From Dyella lutea (GTDB lineage: Bacteria > Pseudomonadota > Gammaproteobacteria > Xanthomonadales > Rhodanobacteraceae), in contig NZ_JAMZEK010000003.1 of assembly GCF_024158035.1 (NCBI RefSeq), positions 1 to 64,000 on the forward strand: a stretch of DNA of 64,000 bases, written 5' to 3'. The notes below the pieces were generated by a model. It ran no database searches. It was not told the origin of the DNA and worked only from the letters and a program-made list of their open reading frames with translations. Numbering within the stretch: position 1 is the stretch's first letter; every line of letters begins with the position of its first letter. The position numbers and the translations under genes were made by a program. Below, one piece after another: positions 1 to 8,251 of this stretch.

Positions 1-105
1 AAGCTGGCCTTGGGCGCAGCCATGCGCAAGCTGCTGCATATCGCTTGGGGAGTGGTGCGTTCCGGCCTGCCGTTCGATCCCAATCGTGCCCTTGTCGGGG
101 GGTAA
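1..105 (+). pseudogene. C-terminal end of an IS110-family transposase (cut by window edge)
   Basis: The first 34 codons read in frame 1 to a TAA at 103-105 and contain GAAMRKLLHIAWGVVRSG followed by PFDPN. This is the typical C-terminal end of IS110/IS116/IS902 transposases, which act as DEDD-type recombinases. Only the tail is in the window, so I cannot say whether the element is intact. The end of the element should lie in the roughly 95 bases between this stop and fumC, but no terminal repeat is evident. Family identification rests on pattern recognition of a short stretch. Confidence 0.72.
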
Positions 106-167
106 GTAAGACGGTATCTACGGGGTCGTCCGGCGGGATGTTTTCGCCGTGCTTACGGGCAGGCGCT

Positions 168-173
168 TATAGT
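168..173 (+). promoter_or_regulatory. Possible -10 element of the fumC promoter
   Basis: TATAGT lies 27 bases before the chosen fumC start. The matching -35 region at 145-150 (CGCCGT) is poor, so this is only a candidate. It lies between the transposase stop and fumC, so the insertion may have altered fumC expression (inference). Confidence 0.3.
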
Positions 174-200
174 GCAGCGGTCTTTTCAGGGAGTGTTGCC

Positions 201-1583
<1,383 letters not shown>

Positions 1584-1616
1584 GCCTGCTACGGGTGATA
1601 CCCGCTACGCCTTGGC

Positions 1617-2048
1617 TCAACTGCTCATCGTGCCGCGCGGCCAGTGCCACGCATACCAGACCACCAGCAGCTGCAGGATGATCTCGACGACTGCCATGAC
1701 CTCGTAGAACAGCCACCCGCCCGGCATGAACAGGATCACGATGACGGTGTAGGCCAGCCCGAGCAGGATGTTGAGAGGCCGGTTGATTGCGGGCCTGAGT
1801 GCAAGCGAGAGGAACACCATTAGCGCGGGAAAGGTGACCAGTGCCGCCGTGCCGAGCAATACGCCCTGGGTGGTCGGACCCAGTGAACCCATCTGGCCGT
1901 TGAACATGGCCTTCAGCGTGCCCGGCACGAACAGACCGAAGTAGTCGCCGTAGATGTAGCAGAACATCACCGACGTCCACAGTGCGGCCAGCTTCAGTTG
2001 AACGGGAGCGCGCCAATGTTCCAGTGACTGCCTGGTGGTGCCATCCAT
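1617..2048 (-). CDS. Small four-helix membrane protein (DUF6326-like)
   Basis: A 143-aa protein with four strongly hydrophobic segments, roughly residues 18-40, 60-82, 88-108 and 112-135, so probably an inner-membrane protein. The first segment contains FCYIYGDYFGLF and the loop after it GTLKAMFNGQMG; this resembles the DUF6326 family, but I am not certain of the assignment and no function is known. No catalytic motif is visible. It is convergent with fumC, 33 bases apart, and appears to be a single-gene unit. The ATG at 2048 is the only early start; a purine-rich GGAGATTC lies just upstream on this strand. Confidence 0.72.
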   Translation of the reverse strand: MDGTTRQSLEHWRAPVQLKLAALWTSVMFCYIYGDYFGLFVPGTLKAMFNGQMGSLGPTTQGVLLGTAALVTFPALMVFLSLALRPAINRPLNILLGLAYTVIVILFMPGGWLFYEVMAVVEIILQLLVVWYAWHWPRGTMSS

Positions 2049-2475
2049 GGTGAATCTCCGATAGTTGGAAAAGGAAGCAGCTCACGCCCTGGTTGGCGAC
2101 GAGATGTACCTGGCAGGCGCTTGCCGGCCGCCGCCGCGTGCGTGGCAACAGTGAAGTCATCAACGGCGCTCCGGCGAGCCTTGGCGCGTGGGTAGTGGGA
2201 AGCTTCGCGAGTGCCATGGAGGCAGGCAATTCGCTGCATGCCGTGTCGGCGAAAACCTGAGCTGGGACAGCGTCGCCCGGCCGGCGATGCTCGCGACGGT
2301 ACTGCTGCGACCGAATGAGCTTCTGGGTAACTGGCTCGACCGAAGCGATGCGACCACCGTCACTCGCCGGGAAAACAGGCCGACCAGTCGTGTCCGGCGA
2401 CGGTTTCGATTCATGCGTGCCCCCGTTGCATCGAGAGGCGACTGGACGGAACTCCGAGCGGGCCGGCGAACCCGC
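2049..2475. other. Intergenic stretch with no supported gene
   Basis: About 430 bases between the membrane protein start and the PDZ protein stop. Open frames exist on both strands but are arginine-, serine- and proline-rich, lack ribosome-binding sites and match no family I recognise. It should hold the promoter of the membrane protein gene and the 3' end of the large minus-strand operon; I see no strong terminator hairpin. Confidence 0.5.
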
Positions 2476-2862
2476 TCAGGGGTGCGGGTGCACCAGCGCG
2501 CCCAGTTCGCCGGCGGCGAGCGCGACATCCATCGTGTGCCCTCCCCGCCGGACCGAGAGCTTCGCCGGATCCTGCATGTGTGCGTTGGCATAGGTCACCA
2601 GGTCCTTCACATGAGCGACGGACTGGCCGTCGACGGTGGTGATGCGGTCGCCCGCGTGCAGGCCATCGCGCCCGTCGGGTGCGATCCGGTCGACCACGAC
2701 GCCCTTGCCGTCCTTCGAGGACAGGTCGAGGGCCTGGCCGTTTGCTCCCTTCCAGGTCAGGCTCTCGGCGGTGCCGTGCATGCTGACGTACCAGCCGGCA
2801 TGGGCGGGGGCGGCCAGTGCAGTGGCCAGGGCGAATGCGGCGGTCAGCGCGATATGACGCAT
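2476..2862 (-). CDS. Small periplasmic PDZ-domain protein
   Basis: A 128-aa protein with a Sec signal peptide (hydrophobic run to about residue 22, APAHAG cleavage context) followed by one PDZ domain. The PDZ core is visible as GVVVDRIAPDGRDGLHAGDR then ITTVDGQSV, the fold used by DegP/HtrA and RseP-type proteins to bind peptide ends. No protease domain is attached, so it may act as a stand-alone adaptor or scaffold in the periplasm (inference). It lies last in a minus-strand run, 61 bases after the larger DUF2884-like lipoprotein, and is probably co-transcribed with the upstream ABC exporter genes. Confidence 0.8.
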   Translation of the reverse strand: MRHIALTAAFALATALAAPAHAGWYVSMHGTAESLTWKGANGQALDLSSKDGKGVVVDRIAPDGRDGLHAGDRITTVDGQSVAHVKDLVTYANAHMQDPAKLSVRRGGHTMDVALAAGELGALVHPHP

Positions 2863-2923
2863 GTGGATCTCTCCATGAAGTGGCCATGCCCCCGTGGCCG
2901 GGGTGCTTCCTGCGGCAGGTTGG

Positions 2924-3628
2924 TCAGTCGTTGTCGCTGTCGTCGTGGATATTCTTGCCGCAGTCGTCCACGTCCTTCTGCGTCATGGTGGCGTAGGGGC
3001 GGAACTCCGGCATCGACGCGGCCAGCTTCTGTTGCGAGGTGAGCAGCTCGGGCATGCGTCCGCACAGCTTTAGCGCAGCTGCCTTGATCTGCTCGGTCTG
3101 TGGCTTGATCCGCGCTTCGATGTCCTTGTCGCTCTTTCCGGTCAGTGCGCCCCAGATGGCTTCCTTGGCGGCCTGCGTACCGATGGCGGCGCCGCTGGCG
3201 CCGATGTCCATGCCGGCCTCGGCGACACCGATGATCTGCTGGCGATAGTCCAGCAGCATGGTGTGCTGTTCCGGCGTGGCCGACACGGTCTTGCCGGCGA
3301 TCACCAGGTCGCCCTGCGGGGTGATCACCGCCTTGGGCCGGTTGCCCTGGTCGTGGGGCTCGTCGTGGTCGTCGCCGACGTTGACGTGGACGTCGCTGAT
3401 GTCGATGTCCTGCGTGACCAGTTCGCGCTTGGCCTGGTCGATGCCCTTCTGCACCTGTTCGGCGATGAACGAGGGCGAGGTCTTCTGCTGGACCTCTTTC
3501 GCCGCGTCGGCCAGGCCGCTGGAGGCACTGGAAGCGGCGGAGTCGGTCTGGTCGGTGTGGCCGCACGCCGCGAGGGGCAGGGTGAGTGCCAGGGCCAGCA
3601 GGCCTGCGGTGACTGCATTGCGTTTCAT
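2924..3628 (-). CDS. DUF2884 (YggN-like) family lipoprotein
   Basis: A 234-aa exported protein. The N-terminus is a lipoprotein signal with the lipobox LAAC, making Cys22 the lipidated residue, with Gly at +2, compatible with outer-membrane sorting. The mature part has a His/Asp-rich segment (GDDHDEPHDQG) then the family-like core VITPQGDLVIAGKTV, a glycine/alanine-rich amphipathic stretch, and two cysteines near the C-terminus (KLCGRMPEL, VDDCGKN) that could form a disulfide. The tail is acidic. It is a clear paralogue of the neighbouring 187-aa lipoprotein. Function is unknown; assignment to DUF2884 is by pattern. Confidence 0.75.
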   Translation of the reverse strand: MKRNAVTAGLLALALTLPLAACGHTDQTDSAASSASSGLADAAKEVQQKTSPSFIAEQVQKGIDQAKRELVTQDIDISDVHVNVGDDHDEPHDQGNRPKAVITPQGDLVIAGKTVSATPEQHTMLLDYRQQIIGVAEAGMDIGASGAAIGTQAAKEAIWGALTGKSDKDIEARIKPQTEQIKAAALKLCGRMPELLTSQQKLAASMPEFRPYATMTQKDVDDCGKNIHDDSDND

Positions 3629-3686
3629 GGAAAGCCTCCCTGTTCGTGATGGAGCGGCGACCGCAATCGTGCGGTCGGCGGGTGGG

Positions 3687-4250
3687 TCAGTCGTTGTCGT
3701 CCTTGCGGCACTCGTCCACGCTGGCTGCGGTGATCAGGTTGCCGTAGGGCTTGAAGGCCGGTAGCTGGTCGGCCAGTTGGCCCTGCACGGCACGGATGCC
3801 GGCCATGTCGTCGCAGATCTTCATGGCCGACTGCTTGACCTTGTCGGCCTGCGCCTGCACGCGGTCCTCGACGGCCTTGCCGTCTCCACCAGCGATGCTG
3901 GACACGGCACCCTTGAGCGCTTCGCCGGCGACCGCCGCACCGGCCTTGCCGGTCGCCAGGCCGTGTTCGCGTACGGCGGAGGCGTCCGCGTAGTACTGCA
4001 CCAGCAAGGCGCGCTGCGCGGGCGTCAGATTGATCGGCTTGCCGTCCACCGCGAAGTCGCCGTTGGCGTGGATGGTTGCCCGGGGGGCGCCGTCCGCACG
4101 CAGCGTGACCCGTTCGTGGGCAACGCGGATGGCGCCGTTCTCGATGCTGGTGTTGCCGGCGGATACCAGGGTGAAGTGGTCACCCTGTCCATCGCAGCCG
4201 ATCAGCAGTAGCGCGGCCAGGGCCAGGGGAACGAGTCGCACGGGATTCAT
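3687..4250 (-). CDS. DUF2884-like lipoprotein, paralogue of the next gene
   Basis: A 187-aa lipoprotein. ATG at 4250 is chosen over an upstream in-frame start at 4310 because it begins a clean lipoprotein signal ending in LLIGC (Cys19). Asp at +2 is the residue that in enterobacteria retains lipoproteins in the inner membrane; whether this holds here is unknown. The core ATIHANGDFAVDGKPINLTP and the C-terminal pair KICDDM / VDECRKDDND align with the 234-aa neighbour, including both cysteines and the acidic end, so the two arose by tandem duplication. It starts 75 bases after the permease stop, so it is probably in the same operon. Confidence 0.75.
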   Translation of the reverse strand: MNPVRLVPLALAALLLIGCDGQGDHFTLVSAGNTSIENGAIRVAHERVTLRADGAPRATIHANGDFAVDGKPINLTPAQRALLVQYYADASAVREHGLATGKAGAAVAGEALKGAVSSIAGGDGKAVEDRVQAQADKVKQSAMKICDDMAGIRAVQGQLADQLPAFKPYGNLITAASVDECRKDDND

Positions 4251-4325
4251 GGGGTACTCCGGAGGTCCGTTGCCGGGAGAGAAAACGCGGCGGCCTCGCG
4301 GCCGCCACAACGGGGAGAACTTGCG

Positions 4326-5291
4326 TCAGCTGTCGTCGCGCCAGCGGCGGAACCAGATGGCACCGGCGATCAGGCCCGCGCCGACCACCACACCAATCCA
4401 CAGGTTGGGCGTTCCGATCGCGGCCCAGCTGCGGCTGAGGTTCATGATGTCCAGGCCGCTCTCGCCGTTGATGGTCAGCGCATGCGGGCTGCCGTTGTAG
4501 GCAGTGAAGCTGCCGCCGGGGAACACGCTGAACAGGCCGCGGACCACGATTTCCTTCCAGAACCAACTGGTCGGCAGGTTGAACAGGCCCATGATGCCGA
4601 ACCAGCTGATCAGCAGGCCCGAAGCCACCGGCAGCACCACCGCCCAGAGGAAGGGCTTGGTCCGCGCCCAGGCCGAGCACAGCAGCAGCCAGCCGGCAGA
4701 GGGCAGGGCCCACAGCACGTAGACCGGGATGTAGCCGAGCAGGTTGCCCATGACTCGGAACGGGTGGGCCAGGGTGAGCAACTGCCACACGTTGACGCCG
4801 TGGAAGGACAGCGTGATCGCCACGATCACCAACTGGGCGAAGCCCGCGACGATGCCAGCCAGTACCGCGATGACCGGGGCCAGCACGGTGGCACTGACCA
4901 GCTTCGACAGCACCGTGCTCGTATCTGAGATCGGCAGCGACTTCCAGAACAGGATGCTGCGGTCACGACGGTCGTCGTACAGGGCGCCCAGGCAGTAGAA
5001 AAACACCACGAAGCCCAGCACCACGGTGATGATCGCCATCGAGGAGTACATGGCGACGTCCAGCGCCATGCCGACCTTGCTCATGTCGCCGGCATCCATC
5101 TGCGACATCACTTTGTGCAATTCACCGCTGGCGCCGAAATTGATGCCGTGGCGGGCGCCGATCACCTCGGCGGTGATGATCCCCATCAGGTTCAGCAGCA
5201 GGAACACGCCGCCGGTGATCACCGGCGCCCACAGGAAGCCGCCGCGGTGCTCCCAGAACTCGCGCTTGACGAGCCAGAGGAAGGTTTTCAT
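4326..5291 (-). CDS. ABC-2 type exporter permease
   Basis: A 321-aa integral inner-membrane protein with about six hydrophobic segments and the N-terminal MKTFLWLVKREFWEHRG typical of ABC-2 permeases. A large extracytoplasmic loop follows the first helix. It pairs with the adjacent ATPase: their genes overlap by four bases (ATGA at 5288-5291), so translation is coupled. Substrate is unknown; in YtrA-regulated clusters such exporters are usually linked to envelope stress or antibiotics acting on the cell wall (family knowledge), but nothing in this sequence identifies the cargo. Confidence 0.88.
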   Translation of the reverse strand: MKTFLWLVKREFWEHRGGFLWAPVITGGVFLLLNLMGIITAEVIGARHGINFGASGELHKVMSQMDAGDMSKVGMALDVAMYSSMAIITVVLGFVVFFYCLGALYDDRRDRSILFWKSLPISDTSTVLSKLVSATVLAPVIAVLAGIVAGFAQLVIVAITLSFHGVNVWQLLTLAHPFRVMGNLLGYIPVYVLWALPSAGWLLLCSAWARTKPFLWAVVLPVASGLLISWFGIMGLFNLPTSWFWKEIVVRGLFSVFPGGSFTAYNGSPHALTINGESGLDIMNLSRSWAAIGTPNLWIGVVVGAGLIAGAIWFRRWRDDS

Positions 5292-6145
5292 TGGTAAGTC
5301 CCCTTCATGGTGGCGACGAACAGGTCGCTGACGGACGGCCGGCGGGTTTCGCCCAGACCCTCCAGCACGGCCCGGTCAGCGCCGTCGAACAGGAAAATGC
5401 TCTTGCCGAACACGGTACGCTCGTCGATCGGACGCAGGGCGCGCGCGGCTTCGGCGCGGTCGGCGCTCACCATCACTTCGACGAAGCGGTCGCCCATGGC
5501 GTCCATGTCGGTGTCCAGCACGATCTTGCCGTCGCGGATGAACATCAGGTCGGTGAGGATGTGCTCGATCTCCTCCACCTGGTGGGTGGTGACGATGATG
5601 GTCTTGTCCTCGTCGAAGTAGTCCTCCAGCAGGCGCTGGTAGAACTCCTTGCGGTAGAGGATGTCCAGGCCCAGCGTCGGCTCGTCCAGCACCAGCAGGC
5701 GGGCGTCGATCGCCATCACCAGGGCCAGGTGCAGCTGCACGATCATGCCCTTGGACATCTGCTTCACCCGCTGGTTGGGGGTGAGCTTGGTGCGCTTGAG
5801 CAGGGCCTCGCACTTGGCGCGGTCGAAGCGTGGGTGGATCGCCTCGACGAAGTCGATCGCGTCGTGCACCTTCATCCAGCGCGGCAGCACGGCCACGTCG
5901 GCGATGAAGCAGACCTGCTCCATCAGCTTGTTGCGCTGGGTGCGCGGGTCCAGCCCCAGCACGTGCAGCTCGCCTTCGAACGGGGTCAGCCCGAGGATGG
6001 CCTTCAGCGCGGTGGTCTTGCCGGCGCCGTTCGGGCCGATCAGGCCCACGATGCGACCGGCCGGGATGGTGAAGCTCGCGTCGTCCAGGGCGATCGTGTT
6101 CTTGTAATGCTTGCGCAGGCCGCGCGCGGTGATCACGGCGTTCAT
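5288..6145 (-). CDS. ABC transporter ATP-binding protein
   Basis: A 285-aa cytoplasmic ATPase that powers the adjacent permease. Walker A is GPNGAGKTT near residue 37, Walker B with the catalytic Glu is LLVLDEPTLGLD, and the switch histidine is in TTHQVEEIEH. The expected LSGGQ signature is degenerate: the corresponding place reads MSKGMIVQLHLAL, as in many YtrB/YxlF-type exporters. ATG at 6145 is chosen over a longer frame to 6235 because it overlaps the stop of the GntR regulator (ATGA), matches the family N-terminus (MNAVITARGLRKHYKN), and the extension lies wholly within the regulator gene. Confidence 0.93.
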   Translation of the reverse strand: MNAVITARGLRKHYKNTIALDDASFTIPAGRIVGLIGPNGAGKTTALKAILGLTPFEGELHVLGLDPRTQRNKLMEQVCFIADVAVLPRWMKVHDAIDFVEAIHPRFDRAKCEALLKRTKLTPNQRVKQMSKGMIVQLHLALVMAIDARLLVLDEPTLGLDILYRKEFYQRLLEDYFDEDKTIIVTTHQVEEIEHILTDLMFIRDGKIVLDTDMDAMGDRFVEVMVSADRAEAARALRPIDERTVFGKSIFLFDGADRAVLEGLGETRRPSVSDLFVATMKGTYQ

Positions 6146-6516
6146 ACGGGTTTCTCCGTGCCGTCGCCGGCTTCTCGCAACAGGGTTTTCAGGTCGAGCC
6201 CGAGCCGCTGCAACCGGGCAAAGAGGGTCGGCCACTCCTCGCGCAGGAAGCGCTCGCGCTCGGACTTGAGCAGTGCCTCGCGCGCTCCATCGTTGACGAA
6301 CATGCCCAACCCCCTCCTTTTTTCAACCAGTTGATCGTCGACCAGCTCCTGATAGGCCTTGGAGACGGTCAGCGGATTGATCTGGAAATCCGCTGCCACC
6401 TGGCGTACCGACGGCAGCGGGTCGCCCTCGTTCAAGGCGCCGTCCAGGATCATCGCCACCACGCGTTCGCGCAGCTGGCGGTAGATCGGGACGCTGTCGT
6501 TCCAGGTGATGGTCAT
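6142..6516 (-). CDS. GntR-family regulator, YtrA subfamily
   Basis: A 124-aa DNA-binding protein with the winged helix-turn-helix of the GntR family: PIYRQLRERVVAMILDGAL, then SVRQVAADFQINPLTVSKAY as recognition region, then the wing LVEKRRGLGMFV. The C-terminal part is only about 50 residues, the hallmark of the YtrA subfamily, which represses its own ABC transporter operon. The gene starts four bases after the small secreted protein and overlaps the ATPase gene by four bases. A 24-bp near-perfect palindrome overlapping the operon promoter at 6878-6901 is the natural candidate for its operator (inference). Confidence 0.93.
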   Translation of the reverse strand: MTITWNDSVPIYRQLRERVVAMILDGALNEGDPLPSVRQVAADFQINPLTVSKAYQELVDDQLVEKRRGLGMFVNDGAREALLKSERERFLREEWPTLFARLQRLGLDLKTLLREAGDGTEKPV

Positions 6517-6520
6517 GAAG

Positions 6521-6847
6521 TTATTCCTTGGTGCTGATGCGGCCGAGCTTGTTGCCGAACGAATAGTAGGGCATGGCCATCGGCGCCCCGATCAGCGGCA
6601 GGTCGGCTTCGGCGCGGACGCCCAGGCCGCCCGGAGCTGGCTGGCCGGTCATCTCGGTGACGGCGGTCAGCGCGGCGGCACGCATTTCCTCGGCCGATGG
6701 GGTGACGTTGACGGGGGCCAGGTCGATTACCTTGACGCCGTTGATCTCGGCCACCGGAACGACGGTGATGCTGTGGTTGACGGCGGCGAGGCTGGCGGCG
6801 GTGATCAGGACGGCGGCGGACAGCGCGAGCAGGTTCGGTGCTTTCAT
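6521..6847 (-). CDS. Small secreted protein heading the GntR/ABC operon
   Basis: A 108-aa protein of unknown function. Residues 1-22 form a signal peptide or membrane anchor (LLALSAAVLITAASLAAV), and the remainder is hydrophilic with no cysteines and no motif I recognise; the middle contains INGVKVIDLAPVNVTPSAEE. A ribosome-binding AAGGAGACTC precedes the ATG at 6847. As first gene of the operon, 4 bases ahead of the regulator, it is expected to be induced together with the exporter, so it may be a sensor, chaperone or accessory for the transporter (inference). Confidence 0.7.
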   Translation of the reverse strand: MKAPNLLALSAAVLITAASLAAVNHSITVVPVAEINGVKVIDLAPVNVTPSAEEMRAAALTAVTEMTGQPAPGGLGVRAEADLPLIGAPMAMPYYSFGNKLGRISTKE

Positions 6848-6877
6848 GACGAGTCTCCTTTAGTGATCTCGTGGACC

Positions 6878-6901
6878 GGTGTTGTAGTGAACTATAACAC
6901 C
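6878..6901. promoter_or_regulatory. Palindromic operator candidate for the GntR regulator
   Basis: The left half GGTGTTGTAGT and right half ACTATAACACC are inverted repeats matching at 10 of 11 positions around a 2-base centre. The palindrome covers the -10 box of the minus-strand promoter, where a repressor would block transcription. It is about 30 bases upstream of the first gene of the operon. Confidence 0.7.
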
Positions 6902-6918
6902 ATATTTCGAACCGTCAA
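6891..6918 (-). promoter_or_regulatory. Sigma-70 promoter of the GntR/ABC operon
   Basis: On the minus strand a -35 box TTGACG (6918-6913) and a -10 box TATAGT (6896-6891) are separated by 16 bases. Both are close to consensus. Transcription would start near 6884, giving a leader of about 35 bases to the ATG at 6847. Confidence 0.7.
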
Positions 6919-7549
6919 TAGATCGCATCGAAATTCACAACATGACTGATGGCCTATGCCGAAAACCGCGAGCCTGCGCCGTTTCACCCGCGGGAGCCGT
7001 TGCGGTCGGCCTCTCGCGTTCGGTGCCAGGGGCGGGATTCCCGGTTCTTCGGCTGGCCGGGGAGGTCCCGGTGGGTCGGTCCGGGGGCGAGCAAGGCGTT
7101 GATGGACGGCGCGGCAGGATTGCGGGCGTCAGGGAGCCCGGGACAAACGGGGTCTCATGCCGTTGCCCCCGGTTTGGCGCCTGGACGGTGCGATGGCCCG
7201 GGCCACACGGGAGAAGCCCGGGCGTGAAGCGTCGGTGCCGTTGTCTCGAAAGGGGGCGGGCGTGGGACTGCGGGCGCGGATCGCGGCGCCATACCGTTAC
7301 GGTGCGTGGGCGGGGTGCCCAGGCGCCCGGGTCGTCCATGCGGGCGCGGCGGATCTGGCAGCACCAGCGGTCAGCGGGCTGCCGACCGGTGCGGGGATCT
7401 GGTGAATGCGCGTTGGGATTGGAGGATCGAGGCTCGTGCCGGTTGCATCGACGGGCTGGCGATCCGCCGGGACGGGCACGTCCGGATGCGGCCCGCCAGC
7501 CGTCGGCGACGCCTTGTCCGCGGCGCCGACGGGAGTACACAGCGGGGGG
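6919..7549. other. 630-base intergenic stretch, no supported gene
   Basis: Very GC-rich sequence with many G runs. Long open frames on both strands are proline/arginine/glycine-rich, overlap each other and have no recognisable family or ribosome-binding site. I see no RNA gene, terminator or repeat that I can support. It could be the eroded remains of a gene. Confidence 0.5.
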
Positions 7550-8134
7550 TCAGGCCGCCTTGCGGAGGATCAACTGGCCGATACTCGCGTGGGCCTGCTC
7601 GAGCGCCTTCTGACGGGCCTCGTCGCCCATCGCCACGCCCTCGGCACGGACAAACTCCAGGTCGGTGATGCCGATGAAGCCCAGCGCGGTGCGCAGATAG
7701 TTTTCCTGGAAGTCCATGGCCGCGGCCGGACCCTGGCTGTAGATCCCGCCGCGCGACGAGGCGATCACCACGCGCTTGCCACCAGCCAGCCCCTCGGGGC
7801 CATTGGGGCCGTAACGGAAGGTGCGGCCGGCCACCATGACGCGGTCCAGCCATGCCTTCAGCGTGCTGGTAATGGAAAAGTTGTACATCGGCGCGCCGAG
7901 CACCACGATGTCGGCGGCCAGGAACTGCTGCAGTACGGCTTCGTCCTTCTGGGCAGCCTCGCTGCTGGCGTCGGCGTGCGGTTGCCAGTGCGGCAGCGGC
8001 TCGGCGGCAAGGTCGCGATAGGCAACGGTGCTGGCCACACCGTCGCGCCGGAGCTGGGCGACGATCGAGGCGGTGAGCTGGCGCGAGACGGAATGGCCGC
8101 CGAGGGCGCTGGTATCGAGATGCAGGACGTTCAT
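7550..8134 (-). CDS. azoR: FMN-dependent NADH:azoreductase
   Basis: A 194-aa flavodoxin-fold reductase that uses NAD(P)H and FMN to reduce quinones and azo dyes. Family features are the N-terminal LHLDTSALGGHSVSRQLT phosphate-binding loop, GAPMYNFSITSTLKAWLDRV around the flavin and SSRGGIYSQGP. ATG at 8134 is chosen; the frame stays open far upstream, but that is antisense to the divergent LysR gene. The LysR-type regulator starts 117 bases away on the other strand, the usual arrangement for an inducible azoreductase or quinone reductase controlled by its neighbour. The predicted redox function is quinone or electrophile detoxification. Confidence 0.93.
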   Translation of the reverse strand: MNVLHLDTSALGGHSVSRQLTASIVAQLRRDGVASTVAYRDLAAEPLPHWQPHADASSEAAQKDEAVLQQFLAADIVVLGAPMYNFSITSTLKAWLDRVMVAGRTFRYGPNGPEGLAGGKRVVIASSRGGIYSQGPAAAMDFQENYLRTALGFIGITDLEFVRAEGVAMGDEARQKALEQAHASIGQLILRKAA

Positions 8135-8190
8135 GGGAATCCTCGTTTTCATGCCACTGCCGGGCGTTCCGGCGCTGGATGTAACGATAG

Positions 8191-8202
8191 ATTGGAAACA
8201 AT
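8191..8202. promoter_or_regulatory. Candidate LysR-type binding site between azoR and its regulator
   Basis: ATTG-GAAA-CAAT is a perfect inverted repeat in an AT-rich patch within the 117-base divergent intergenic region. LysR regulators usually bind short interrupted dyads here to control both genes. No footprint evidence; it is a candidate by position and symmetry. Confidence 0.4.
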
Positions 8203-8251
8203 TAATGAATAAGATGGGTATTTCGGGACGAATAGTCTCAAAAGGGAAACG

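Noticed and set aside
6942-7613. Candidate gene of 223 codons in the gap before azoR
   Set aside because: Pro/Arg/Gly-rich, overlaps azoR on the other strand, no ribosome-binding site and no known domain.
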